A stretch of DNA of 64,000 nt from Gracilaria domingensis (GCA_022539475.1 VCMS01000265.1:1-64000); one strand, 5' to 3'. Numbered from the stretch's first letter, positions 10,063 through 20,975 are shown. Notes: generated by a model not told the origin, from the sequence alone. Numbers and translations are program-made.

Positions 10063-10843
10063 TTACAGTGACCAGTGTACCTTTGGTACCATTGCTGTGC
10101 ACGTTAGTTCACTGGAATACGTGGGAAAGGCTCGAGTTACATCAAAAAGTTTTTGAAGGCTTTTTTTGAGAAATATAGGTGTGCGAAATTCAAATTATTT
10201 TTCGTGAAGATGCTACCACTCTGGTCGAGTGTTATCCTTACACTCGTGCGTGAGTTTGCACGAGGTGTTAGGCATGGCCACCTTCACCAACCCAACCCAA
10301 TACGCTAGACCTTCCGCCAGAGCTCTAGCTTTGGTGAGCAACGAATAAAAAAACGTATCCTTTCGTGTCTGACTTTCGGGATTTTCGTTCTAACGACTTA
10401 GGGATGATTATCTTGTTCGTCATTGAAAAGGCTGAGGAATTCTATGGGTAGTGTTGCAGTGAAGGGCAGTTAAACCATAGACTGGCTCTCGTCTAGGCCT
10501 CATAGACCTGATTTGTTTGGCAGAGACGGAGCCCCTTTAATCACACCTGCTCTTTGTTCATCGACAGACAGAACTTGGAACGCTATAGGCCGATCTCGGA
10601 ACTCTGAACGAGGTTGAAAGTGCAGTAAATGTCCCGTCATTGAGCCCATTGGTGAACAAAATGGTTTCCCTTGCATCAACGAGCTTTATCCATAAAATGT
10701 CAGGGAAAATCCAGAGCTATAAAAATGTGAGGACAACTAAAGATTTACTTAAGAATAGTATGGCTTGCCAACGGTATATTCAATACTTTGAAGTACTTTT
10801 TGTTGGATGAGCTGATTGAATTGACGACATCTATGAAAATGAC
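10063..10843. other. Stretch without a recognised gene, holding one dispersed-repeat copy
   Basis: Downstream side of the cysteine-rich gene. Positions 10211-10327 are the reverse complement of 21013-21126 (see that entry). The rest shows no coding frame and no other repeat by eye. Confidence 0.4.
10211..10327 (-). repeat. Dispersed repeat, partner of 21013-21126 in opposite orientation
   Basis: Its reverse complement shares GGCGGAAGGTCT, TTGGGTTGGG, GGCCATGCCTAACACCTC and CACTCGACCAGAGTGGTA with the copy near 21 kb. The copies have diverged by small substitutions and gaps. It is short and non-coding, so a SINE or MITE remnant is possible. Confidence 0.55.
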
Positions 10844-12972
10844 TTAGCGGCGTCTATCCGGAAAACACTTCTCAATGGATTGAATGCTCTTCTTCACGCA
10901 CTTGCCATACCAACACTTCCCTGTCTCGCACTCATCTCCCTCCTTGCATGATGCGCATTCCTCCTTCTTCATGGCATCACGACCTCCGAAACATGCTGCT
11001 CTCGAACTGGCATTATTGGAGACACATTTGTTCCGTTCGCAAAGCTTAGAAATGCAATCTTCACTGGATGAGCATGCAGAGCACATCATGCCAAATCCGC
11101 ATCGACGAAGAGAGGTGAAACTGTCATCCGTACATTTCCCCTTTTTGCAAACTCCTTGCTTGCATTCAGTGCCGACGTCGCAGGAGTCGCATTCCTCTTT
11201 CTTCATGGGGACGGTGCGTGGCGGATCGGTGCGTGGCGGATCGGTAAGAGGCGGATCGATACGAGGCGGATTGGTGCGGGGCGGATCGGTGCGAGGCGGA
11301 TCGGTGCGAGGCGGATTTGTGCGGGGCGGATTGGTGCGGGGTGGATCTGGACGGGGAGGGAAGCACCTTCTTCGCGACGCAGCTGTGTCGAACACACACT
11401 TTCGATCTCTGCAAATCTTGGAAGCACAATCTGCGTTGTCTGAACATCTGTCGCATTCCCGACCGAAGCCGCATCGACGAAGAGAGGCAAAGCTGTCATC
11501 GGTACACTTGCCGTTCTTACACACACCCTGCAGGCATTCTGCGGCCGCCGAGCAAGAAGCACATTCAGGTTTCTTTGGTGGTGGTGGTGGGGGGAAACAT
11601 TTCCTCTTCGAACCGTCCGTGTTAAACGTACACTTACCGTCAGTACAAAGCTGTGTGCTGCATTCAATGCTTGAACTACAAGCCTCACATTCATCTGCGA
11701 ACCCACATCTCAGAAGAGAAGCAAAGGTGTTATCCGTACGCGGAAGCACCTTTGGTAAACATTCCTGCATGCCTCCTCTTCACATGAGCCACATTCCAGG
11801 GAGTTCTTAGGGGAAGGATCCGTGCAAGCACCTTGGAAACATTCCTCATCCTCTTCACATGAGCCACATTCAGGAGTCTTAGGGGAAGGAGAAGGTGATG
11901 GGAAGCACGTTGATGCTGAAGCGTCAGTGGGGAAAACGCACTTGGAGTTCGTACACCTCTTCGTAACGCATTCGTCGTCATCAGCACAAGCAGCGCATTC
12001 GGGCAGAAAGTCACATCTGGTCAATGATGGCACGGAATCGTCAGTGCACACACCCCTCTTGCAGATTCCTTGCTTGCATTCGTTTCCACTGGTGCATGGT
12101 TGACATTCCTCTTTCCTTGGGAAGCAACGAAGACGAGATACATCGGTATCGAAGACGCATTTGCCTTCAGAACAAAGTCTTGTGGCGCAATCATCGTTTA
12201 TCCCACAAGCACCGCATTCAGGCTGAAGACCACAGTTAACAAGGGAGCTCTCAGTGCCATCTGTGCATCTCCCAGAGAAGCAAACCCCTTGCGCACACTG
12301 AGAGCCAGAGGTACACGCCTCGCATTCACCGCCAATGCCACAGTTGATTCTCGATGAATCCGTGCCGAAGGTACAAAAACCATCTTCGCAAAGACTCGTG
12401 AAGCATTCTTCACTGGACCCGCATGCTGAACATTCTGGGAGGAGAGGAACAGGCTGCGAAACAGGCGGTGGCAGAGGGATTGGCACAGGGATCGGGTTTG
12501 GCTCAGGGGCCGGTGGTTGCGGAAGCGGGATTGGAATGGGAATAGGTAGCGGACGTGGGCGCGGGCGCGGGCGCGGAAATAGTACCGGAAATGGGACTGG
12601 TCGAATCGGGCGCGGTCGAATCGGGCGCGGTCGAATCGGGCGTGGTCGAATCGGGCGTGGTCGATTCGGGCGTGGGCGGATCACACGCGGACGACGGCGT
12701 TTGCCGAACGAGGAGCGTCGTTTGCCGAACGACGAACGACGCTTACCGAACGAGGAGCGTCGTTTGCCGAATGACGACTGCCGCCTACCAAACGAAGAGC
12801 GCCGTTTGCCGAAAGATGAGCGTTTCCCAAACGAGCGCCTACCTCGGGACTTCCTGAAAGTGCGTTCCGTGTGGATGACTTCGGGAGAGTTGGGCGTTGA
12901 ACTTGCACATGATGCCAGAAGCGTTAGGGAGAGGAGAAGGAGCGATAGTTGGGTTGCAGAAAAGCGACCCAT
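10844..12972 (-). CDS. Secreted modular protein: FGKR repeats, Pro/Arg repeats, alternating six-Cys modules; frameshifted once
   Basis: ATG 12972 starts a signal-peptide-like N terminus (hydrophobic LLLLSLTLLASCASS, residues 11-25). Residues 47-92 hold seven SSFGKR-type repeats, 98-125 IRPRP repeats, and 126-178 a Pro-rich stalk. From 180 on come modules of about 36 residues with six cysteines each, alternating between type A (ends CVFDTDxSRxxCFP) and type B (QGVCxxGKCTDDSFxSLxRCGF). The first frame stops at 11710. The module series continues in another frame from about 11770 to a TAA at 10844 and includes a PPRTD/PPRTN repeat block. About 13 modules are visible in total. At the junction (about 11740-11810) one type-B module carries small insertions relative to its neighbour, which shift the frame. 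Read simply it is one extracellular or wall protein gene, now split. No matching named family was recognised. Confidence 0.7.
11206..11355 (+). repeat. 15-bp coding minisatellite inside the cysteine-rich gene
   Basis: About ten copies of a GGTGCGNGGCGGATC-like unit. On the coding (minus) strand they give a PPRTD/PPRTN repeat linking two cysteine modules. The copies differ mainly at one or two positions, as expected of slippage. Confidence 0.75.
12694..12840 (+). repeat. 21-bp coding minisatellite (FGKR repeats)
   Basis: Copies of CGTTTGCCGAACGANGAGCG repeat about seven times. On the coding strand they make the RRSSFGK repeats of the secreted protein. Unit length stays a multiple of three, so the frame is kept. 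Confidence 0.75.
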
Positions 12973-15900
12973 GTTGTGGGAGGTGGCTGGGACCGTGGAT
13001 CGTCTTTGATCAATAGCACCATCATCTCATCAAGAGCTTTTAAATCGTTTGGAGGTAGAGATTATCCTCCTGGTAAATTGTAGAAGTCAACTACGAGGAA
13101 CTATTTTGGATAGGCACGGGATCGTTGAATTGAACAGATGCAGGTTGCGTTGCCGTACGGATGGTTTACAGGTATGTTGGTGTTTACGATACGTCTCACA
13201 ACTCAAAATATAAGGCAATATCCACCGTTTCATGCGTTAGGTTTGGAGCATGTATCGCGAAATTGTAATCATTAGGAGCAAGGTTCTCAGATGTTTTCAC
13301 ATGTTTGTGTCCTGTTTCCATTAGAATGGTTGCGGGAGGGGGGAAGTTATAATTAGGGTAGGAAGGGAATGAATTAGACTGACAACCTCAAGAACATTTC
13401 AGCCCATATTGCTCCATACAAGTGAACTCAAGGAACTGAGTTTCTAAGATTGATGAGGACTTGGACGAAGTGGGAGATGCTGCTGATATGGCACTTTATG
13501 GATGCTTTCGCGTGGCATATCTTGGGACTCAGTGAAATCAATCATTAGATGGATGCTATCAGGAGATTGTGTGCACACAATTCAAAGTCAGGTGCATTTT
13601 TGCGATAACACACAAAGACAGGTGTAGGAAGCACTTCAAGCTGAGACTAAAATACCTCTAAACCGCTCAGGTTGAAGCCATGAGCATAGTGGTTGAGGAT
13701 GTTTCGGAATCCCGAACAGAGGATTGAAAGGGAACAAAACTACGACCAATAAGGTTCCTATCCTAGAAGAAGATTCACATCTTCGAGTTTAAACTCAGAA
13801 TCACCTCATGTTGAAGAGATGATTCTTTTCTCAACGGTGGGAAGCAAACCATTTGATGCGCTCGCGTTTGAATTCAACGCATCATGATGATGGTGAGGCT
13901 GTGCTGCTACATTGAAGTAATCGAAAAATAGAGGATTCTAGTAATACGGCAAGCGAAAGGGGAATCTGATCAACTGCTCGCGGAGGCAGGCGATTCGGCG
14001 CAAGATTGACGACGTTTACCAGAAACGACTGCCTCCTTCACCATGTCTTGGTAACAAAGTCATAGAACGGCCCTTAAGTGGACCGCACGCAAACGGCTCA
14101 AGAAGTCTCATGCCTGTCGCGATATTGTCAGCAGACACATATGCTGACAGGGCGTGCAAGCAAGTACAGGTAGAGTACGTGTAGTACAGGTAGAGTACGT
14201 GTAGTACAGGTAGAGTACGTGTCGACGTTATTGCGAAGGTGTTGTATATGAACATGTGGCAACATGGACGTTGTGTTCGCGTGGAACACGGAGAACAACA
14301 GTTGTGTTTCATTACAGAAAAGCCCCAAGCCATTAGTGTAATGCGTGGCGGATGCTAGGAGCCACTCGCAACGTGTCATATCTCATGTCTAAACTGCTTT
14401 CAAAAACTGCAACCTGCGTAGCCTTCTTATTATCCTTATACCCTTCGTCGAAGGTAAAACGTTGGTCCTCTGTACGTGTTCAAGATGAATTGACTGTACA
14501 ACAGATCCCTTCTTTGAGAAGAAACGGTAGGGCTGTATGCAGAAGTGAGAAGTTAAATCCAAGCAATAGCTGTGGCTTCGAACCGCTTCAACACTCAAAA
14601 AAGCAGTCGTTCTGGGCAAGCTGGTACCGAGGTATCCTTATACCCTTGGTACAATCAGTCAGACGGCAAGCAGTGAAGAAATCAATAATTGATTATTTAA
14701 TCAAGTTTTAAATCCCATGATGCCCGCAAGACGAAGAATTCTCCTTCGTGCATTGGGGAAATTTGGGATCAGTCCAAGCTTATGAAATGCAAAAAGGAAA
14801 ATATCAAGTGGAAGACTTCTATCTCACTAACATCTCAACGGTGACTATGATACATTGCTCTTCGCAGCTGTCTGCAAAGTTTGCGCGGGAATGGATTCGG
14901 GGCAGAACAAGGGCTAGCTTCAAGAGTTATTGTGAGTGACTAGTAGGACCTAATATCATGCGGGTCTCTGAAAATTTCTCCGCGGCCAGGGCCCCACCAA
15001 GAGCAGTCATCGTCATCCAGAAAAGATCCAGGTTTGTTCCCCACAATGTTTGCAACACTGACACAGATGCTTCGGGCGTCCCCTAAAGTGCTGGAAGTGC
15101 TTGGGTGAAAAGAATTTATGCCTTTGTGGAACGATCCATTGTGTGTAAGGCACATGCTTTGGTTCTACAAGTACCGATTGTCTCAAGACATCCATGCTCA
15201 TCTGCGCACTGGGATATGAATTTAGTGCTTTCAAACCGTTCCAGAACTGTTGGCGTTACTCCGCACTCCCAGTCGATCTAATAGATTCTGTCAGACGGTC
15301 AGCGAACAGGTTCTCTTACCCTGAAGACGCTTGGAAGCTATAGACTCATCTGTGTATTGGAATCATGCGGAATCATATATCAATCTGTGACATGAAGTTA
15401 TGGGTTCTTTGTGCCTCTGTTTCCACGCAAACCCGCATGAGAGCTACTAACTACTAAGTTAGGTTTAGCTTGACCTCTTACCAACGGTAAGGGGGGGACC
15501 TATCCTTGCAAAACGTTTTCGTGAAGGATTGTTTCAGCTTGCTTCGTGCTGAATTGAACGTGTGAAAAGAAGCTAAAGTTTTGTGAAGCTTGCCACGCTT
15601 GTTGCATAGGCAAACGAGAATAGCTCTGTAAATCTCCAAAAAAAACTGCAATGTTTACAGCAATCGTGAATCCGCTCCGCTGCGGATGCGCCACGTGCCT
15701 CTCGAACGTAATTCTTCCCGCACATTGCGCGTTTACAGCGACGCGGAACAGCCCCCAAGAGCACAATTCATCTTGCGCCAATCTAAACAAAACGTAGCCG
15801 CACTGATTGAGCCGCCAAACGCACGCAAGAGCCCAATGTGGCCATCGAAGAACGCTTCCCACGTCTCTCCCATCTCTCTCATGTTCCGAAGCCGACAAAC

Positions 15901-16086
15901 GCACTTACAGACTACAAACGAATGCCCGTCGTAGCCGGAGAATCAGCGTCGCGAATGACCAGAAAAGCTCACCCACCAGTCTGTGTTCCCCAAATGAGAC
16001 ATGGCCGGAAGCAATCCGTCGCACGCGTGGATCACAACGAAGCCGTTTGATTTTGTCACCACCATCTTCTCGCCGTCGAGCAAAGG
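12973..16086. other. Long stretch without a recognised gene
   Basis: Between the cysteine-rich gene and the secreted glycoprotein candidate. The only clear structure is a 20-bp triple repeat at 14163-14222. Frames of 60-130 codons occur on both strands, but none shows a motif or a composition that I would call coding. Confidence 0.4.
14163..14222 (+). repeat. Three exact copies of a 20-bp unit
   Basis: AGTACAGGTAGAGTACGTGT occurs three times head to tail without a mismatch, which points to recent slippage. It lies in non-coding DNA. Confidence 0.85.
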
Positions 16087-16860
16087 ATGCGCGCGCCTTC
16101 TGCTTCTCAACGTGCCAGCTGTTGTGCTTCTAGCCTTCCCGTCCTGATGCTCGCCTTCATCACTCTGTTATTGCTGGGCGTCGTTGAATGCAGTCTCACT
16201 CATACCGATGGATCTTCGGAGACTCTTCTTCAGTATGGTTCAGCTGAATCGTCACAATTCTTCCTCCTCCAGCTGGATGACAATGAGCACCTCGTGAACA
16301 CCTCTTTGGAAACATCGAACAGCTCCATTATCACGTCTTATATCATCCATGCCGAACCTATCTCGGACACTCTGTTCAACCTTTCCGCCACTCTCTTTTT
16401 CGAATCCCTTCCTGGTGAGGCAGTCTACACAATTGCAGCAAGCACTGAGTCATTGAGCGGCAGCCGAAACACGTACGCTTTGGACCGAAATCATTCCGTA
16501 TACGGCATAGCGTTCTATGACGATAGCCACGGCACGATGGCGCTTATCTCCGGAGATTTTGGCTACGGTTTGACCTTGCCCCCTTCCGCGTTGGGGGACG
16601 ATCCGGTTCGTGTCAAGTACGTCGCGAACTTTCCGAGTACCGTGGTGTTCAATCCTATGGCGCATGTTTGGTTCAACCGGGTACAAGGGGCGATACTGCG
16701 AGACGAAGATGTGAGTATTGATGATGGTGGACTGTCCATTATGCTGCGTCCGTATCGTACTGGGTCGGCTTTGATAATTATCGAATCGACGAATCTAGAA
16801 GTCGAAGGAGAATCATTCGAGACCGTAGTGATTGTGCGCGTTGTAGAAGTTCCGAAATAG
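16087..16860 (+). CDS. Secreted or surface protein of unknown function
   Basis: 257 codons from ATG 16087 to TAG. Residues 1-36 look like a signal peptide (VLMLAFITLLLLGVVECS). The rest is rich in Ser, Thr, Ile and Val, with short alternating hydrophobic strands, as in beta-sandwich domains. It has several N-glycosylation sequons (NTS, NSS, NLS, NHS) in its first half. Only a few cysteines occur, all near the N terminus, so it differs from the neighbouring cysteine-rich secreted proteins. No family was recognised. Downstream of the stop the same frame stays open for about 90 codons, but that part has a different composition and I do not include it. Confidence 0.6.
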   Translation: MRAPSASQRASCCASSLPVLMLAFITLLLLGVVECSLTHTDGSSETLLQYGSAESSQFFLLQLDDNEHLVNTSLETSNSSIITSYIIHAEPISDTLFNLSATLFFESLPGEAVYTIAASTESLSGSRNTYALDRNHSVYGIAFYDDSHGTMALISGDFGYGLTLPPSALGDDPVRVKYVANFPSTVVFNPMAHVWFNRVQGAILRDEDVSIDDGGLSIMLRPYRTGSALIIIESTNLEVEGESFETVVIVRVVEVPK

Positions 16861-17935
16861 CAAACGCTGTATCTTAAAATCATCGATGAAGTGATAGTTT
16901 GCATTGCAATCATCTTAGAATCTGAAAGTTGTAGGCGTCGTGCGTGCACAGCTTCTTTTGATTTACTTCATCGTTTGCCATTGGCGAGCCAGACTGGGAA
17001 AGAATGGTCTCATTCTCAATACGACCGTGAAGGTTTGCACCACAGCAAGCAGATTCACATGCCACTTTCTAGAACACGGCTTACACTTGGCTCTCTCCCC
17101 GCCTCATGCGTGATAATCCTGACTCGGTAAGCTGTTTGACGCGTTTTCGGGACATCAATTCAATGAACAGTACTTGAATTCACGTACGGTGCATGTCTGC
17201 TTTTGAGGATAAGAGTATGGTAGGTGGGCGTAAAGCGACTGAGCTAAACCGGAGCTCGGATGTGGACTGTAGCCACGTATAGCCATTTATTCCACGAAGA
17301 AGTCTTGTCAGATAATCGATCGTTGAGAGTGTGGCACCCTACATTGAGACTGTCGGTCTACGCAAACGCCATTGCATTCCACCGTTTCTACTGTTCCTCC
17401 AAAGACGGAGCCATGCTGTTGTGTCAATCTTCCATCGTAGCAGTTTCAACCATAATGCTGTTGCCCACCTCCATCAGACGGGGGTGGACAAGAGACAGCC
17501 CGAGGATTCTTCGACCACTATTTTCAAATTCGAATTTTGGATAATTCGCAACTTATGAACCAGTTTTCCAAGTTTAAAAAAGCTTTCTCGAAGTATTTTC
17601 GTCCCAAGTTATGAATTTTCTGACTTTCCAAACCAATTTTTTTTTTTGAAACTCACAGATCCCCCAAGAGATTGGGACTGTTTCAGACCGTCAACGACTT
17701 CCGATGTCTGTGATATCAGACATCCTGGGAAACATATCTAAATGAGTACGTTCGTTCATTTACGAGGTGGAGAGCCTCTGTACACAAATTGAGGACTGAC
17801 GGAACATTTGTAGTTCAATCCACTTGACGGGTCCTTTCCGCAGAAATGGAGTTCTTATGACACTCAAGGGTCCTCATTTTCCGGTACAACTCTCACTTTT
17901 GTACAAAAAAGATCAATCCGATCAAAAGAATAGGA
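16861..17935. other. Stretch without a recognised gene
   Basis: Contains homopolymer A and T runs near 17570-17650. Nothing with coding or repeat character was seen before the dispersed repeat that starts near 17936. Confidence 0.4.
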
Positions 17936-18064
17936 TTTCGAGGCACGAAGAAGATGATTTATTTTGAACGGGAGTGAGTGGATTGGAGATCTAAAAAGCG
18001 CCGGCGGCGCTCGTAGTATACAACCAGCGTTTTTGGCGATCGTCATGGCCGGCGATCGCCATCG
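17936..18064 (+). repeat. Dispersed repeat, copy A, left part (split by an LTR element)
   Basis: Closely matches 29230-29356, sharing CGAAGAAGATGATTTATTTT, GGATTGGAGATCTAAA and GGCGATCGCCATCG. Its right part resumes at 20896-20975 beyond the inserted LTR element. Confidence 0.85.
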
Positions 18065-18273
18065 CTATACAGATGGTGGTTGTAATTGGGCTTGGATTGA
18101 CTTGGTTGGTGGACCCAGAGCCAGTTCTATCCCTTTTATACTACTAATAAATAGAGCGGAGAAGACCGCATAATACTTTGGTAGCCACGTAATAGGCCAT
18201 GTAATATCTAGTCATAATAATACAATATATATCGTGAGATGCATTCCTCTCATAGTCATAATAATATTTCATA
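18065..18273 (-). repeat. LTR copy 1 of the gag-only element
   Basis: 209 bp. It differs from the other two copies at only a few positions by eye and is flanked on its left by the ATCG target duplication. Confidence 0.85.
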
Positions 18274-18509
18274 CTCATTCCTTTTCGGTGAAACCAAAGT
18301 ATTTCCCACATTTCTCTTCTATAAATTCCATCATAAAATCAATTCTAATATAAATATCGTAATAAAGCAAATATAAAATCCAAAGCAAAATACCTTAATC
18401 AAAAGTGATACAATTATTGTCAGACGGTTCGGGAGCTTTCGGGGGGGGGTGCATTGCGATCGAATTTCGGATTCAGAGGGTGGTATAGGCATTTCGATGC
18501 TTCATAAGC

Positions 18510-19268
18510 CTAATGTCCAGTTTCATGGCATCGATGACACTTCGTGGTCTTCTTCAATTTTTCAAATTCATCTTTCGGTAGACGTCCGCGAATATTTGCA
18601 TTATAACTTGAAATGTGCCTGGATTCGTGTTCCATCATTTTATCCGAACTGCGAATGAGAGATGCAATGTCATCATAATTAATTAAACTCATAATATCCT
18701 TCTTAGAGTCATCATCCTTCTTAATATCAGGTTCATTATTTCCTTTAGGTGCGACGGAAGCCAAAATAGACAGTCGATGCGTAGCAGATATATCAGAATT
18801 TTCCAGTAAAATAAATGCCAAAAGCTCGTCTGGGAGGCGAAAAGCACCACATGCGTCATGAAATCGACAAACAGCTGCCTGAAAACGTTGCTCAAAAATA
18901 TGACATGTCTCTCGATGTTCTCTTCGGGTTCGTAATAATTTTCGAAATCGTTCATAGGTGTCCGTAATGCGTGAGAGAGAATCTTGCTTATAAATGCATT
19001 TAGCCAAAATAACTGCACCATTTTCAGTCTTGAGTTTTTCCACTTCTAATTGCGATGCCAAGTCTCGGGCACGATCTTCTAGTTGAGATAATAAAACAAT
19101 GCCTTGCAATTTTGCTGGAATTTTGTTGTTGTTTGATGTATCCAATGCATCATGAAATTCTTTCCATAGAATAACGGATTCATAATATAGCCGTTGGTCG
19201 CCAATTCCATCTGTCCGCGGTGGAGATTTGATATCCCAGCTGTATTTAGAACGTTGGGGCGGCGGCAA
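18510..19268 (-). CDS. Gag-like protein, unit 1
   Basis: 252 codons, identical at the protein level to unit 2. The N-terminal two thirds are helical (WKEFHDALDTSNNNKIPAKL and LLSQLEDRARDLASQLEVEK), resembling retrotransposon capsid-region folds. A Cys-His knuckle (CHRCHETGH) lies at the C terminus. It would coat the element RNA. No pol follows. Confidence 0.75.
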   Translation of the reverse strand: MPPPQRSKYSWDIKSPPRTDGIGDQRLYYESVILWKEFHDALDTSNNNKIPAKLQGIVLLSQLEDRARDLASQLEVEKLKTENGAVILAKCIYKQDSLSRITDTYERFRKLLRTRREHRETCHIFEQRFQAAVCRFHDACGAFRLPDELLAFILLENSDISATHRLSILASVAPKGNNEPDIKKDDDSKKDIMSLINYDDIASLIRSSDKMMEHESRHISSYNANIRGRLPKDEFEKLKKTTKCHRCHETGH

Positions 19269-19375
19269 AATTCGAATAAAATAGAAAACTTAAATAGAAT
19301 ACTGACATAAACGACCTTAGTGGTAGCGGCAAGATCGAATAGAGGGGCAGCGAATCTTGCGATGAGGGCTCATAA

Positions 19376-19584
19376 CTATACAGATGGTGGTTGTAATTGG
19401 GCTTGGATTGACTTGGTTGGTGGACCCAGAGCCAGTTCTATCCCTTTTATACTACTAATAAATAGAGCGGAGAGGACCGCATAATAATTTGGTAGCCACG
19501 TAATAGGCCATGTAATATCTAGTCATAATAATACAATATATATCGTGAGATGCATTCCTCTCATAGTCATAATAATATTTCATA
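19376..19584 (-). repeat. LTR copy 2 (shared middle LTR)
   Basis: 209 bp, serving both units; nearly identical to copies 1 and 3. Confidence 0.85.
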
Positions 19585-19820
19585 CTCATTCCTTTTCGGT
19601 GAAACCAAAGTATTTCCCACATTTCTCTTCTATAAATTCCATCATAAAATCAATTCTAATATAAATATCGTAATAAAGCAAATATAAAATCCAAAGCAAA
19701 ATACCTTAATCAAAAGTGATACAATTATTGTCAGACGGTTCGGGAGCTTTCGGGGGGGGGTGCATTGCGATCGAATTTCGGATTCAGAGGGTGGTATAGG
19801 CATTTCGATGCTTCATAAGC

Positions 19821-20579
19821 CTAATGTCCAGTTTCATGGCATCGATGACACTTCGTGGTCTTCTTCAATTTTTCAAATTCATCTTTCGGTAGACGTCCGC
19901 GAATATTTGCATTATAACTTGAAATGTGCCTGGATTCGTGTTCCATCATTTTATCCGAACTGCGAATGAGAGATGCAATGTCATCATAATTAATTAAACT
20001 CATAATATCCTTCTTAGAGTCATCATCCTTCTTAATATCAGGTTCATTATTTCCTTTAGGTGCGACGGAAGCCAAAATAGACAGTCGATGCGTAGCAGAT
20101 ATATCAGAATTTTCCAGTAAAATAAATGCCAAAAGCTCGTCTGGGAGGCGAAAAGCACCACATGCGTCATGAAATCGACAAACAGCTGCCTGAAAACGTT
20201 GCTCAAAAATATGACATGTCTCTCGATGTTCTCTTCGGGTTCGTAATAATTTTCGAAATCGTTCATAGGTGTCCGTAATGCGTGAGAGAGAATCTTGCTT
20301 ATAAATGCATTTAGCCAAAATAACTGCACCATTTTCAGTCTTGAGTTTTTCCACTTCTAATTGCGATGCCAAGTCTCGGGCACGATCTTCTAGTTGAGAT
20401 AATAAAACAATGCCTTGCAATTTTGCTGGAATTTTGTTGTTGTTTGATGTATCCAATGCATCATGAAATTCTTTCCATAGAATAACGGATTCATAATATA
20501 GCCGTTGGTCGCCAATTCCATCTGTCCGCGGTGGAGATTTGATATCCCAGCTGTATTTAGAACGTTGGGGCGGCGGCAA
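19821..20579 (-). CDS. Gag-like protein, unit 2
   Basis: Same 252-residue product as unit 1, exactly 1311 bp further on. Identity over the whole unit suggests the duplication is recent or homogenised. Confidence 0.75.
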   Translation of the reverse strand: MPPPQRSKYSWDIKSPPRTDGIGDQRLYYESVILWKEFHDALDTSNNNKIPAKLQGIVLLSQLEDRARDLASQLEVEKLKTENGAVILAKCIYKQDSLSRITDTYERFRKLLRTRREHRETCHIFEQRFQAAVCRFHDACGAFRLPDELLAFILLENSDISATHRLSILASVAPKGNNEPDIKKDDDSKKDIMSLINYDDIASLIRSSDKMMEHESRHISSYNANIRGRLPKDEFEKLKKTTKCHRCHETGH

Positions 20580-20686
20580 AATTCGAATAAAATAGAAAAC
20601 TTAAATAGAATACTGACATAAACGACCTTAGTGGTAGCGGCAAGATCGAATAGAGGGGCAGCGAATCTTGCGATGAGGGCTCATAA

Positions 20687-20895
20687 CTATACAGATGGTG
20701 GTTGTAATTGGGCTTGGATTGACTTGGTTGGTGGACCCAGAGCCAGTTCTATCCCTTTTATACTACTAATAAATAGAGCGGAGAGGACCGCATAATAATT
20801 TGGTAGCCACGTAATAGGCCATGTAATATCTAGTCATAATAATACAATATATATCGTGAGATGCATTCCTCTCATAGTCATAATAATATTTCATA
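20687..20895 (-). repeat. LTR copy 3 of the gag-only element
   Basis: 209 bp. Its right edge is marked by the second ATCG and by resumption of the dispersed repeat. Confidence 0.85.
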
Positions 20896-20975
20896 ATCGC
20901 CGTCGCTGCGCCGCAGAACCCGCGTAGTTCTCCTCTCGCGATGCGGGTTTCTGCGGCGTTCTTTATGGATTTAGT
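20896..20975 (+). repeat. Dispersed repeat, copy A, right part
   Basis: Continues the repeat broken at 18064 and matches 29353-29438. It includes a GC-rich inverted repeat with arms around CGCCGCAGAACCCGCG and CGGGTTTCTGCGGCG. Confidence 0.85.

Larger units (their letters stand above)
18061..20899 (-). mobile_element. Gag-only LTR element (TR-GAG-like) in tandem: LTR-gag-LTR-gag-LTR
   Basis: Three near-identical 209-bp terminal repeats (18065-18273, 19376-19584, 20687-20895) separate two 1102-bp internal regions, a tandem period of 1311 bp. The whole unit is flanked by the 4-bp direct repeat ATCG (18061-18064 and 20896-20899). The gag frame is on the minus strand and looks whole in both units. 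Just inside the downstream LTR (in element sense) is a purine tract, GAAAAGGAATGAG. No protease, reverse transcriptase or integrase is present, so movement would need help from another element. The very low divergence among the three LTRs implies a young insertion. The five-part layout fits unequal recombination between LTRs. Confidence 0.85.

Noticed and set aside
10884-11810. A 308-codon frame on the plus strand opposite the cysteine-rich gene
   Set aside because: It is the mirror of a repetitive, cysteine-rich coding sequence. The minus strand has the signal peptide, modules and regular cysteines, and the plus frame has none.
14163-14222. Telomere-like or CRISPR-like array
   Set aside because: There are only three exact 20-bp units with no spacers and no telomeric motif; it is a simple tandem repeat.
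16861-17130. Extension of the secreted protein beyond its TAG
   Set aside because: The open frame after the stop changes composition and has no match to the upstream beta-rich pattern. Chance openness of about 90 codons is plausible.
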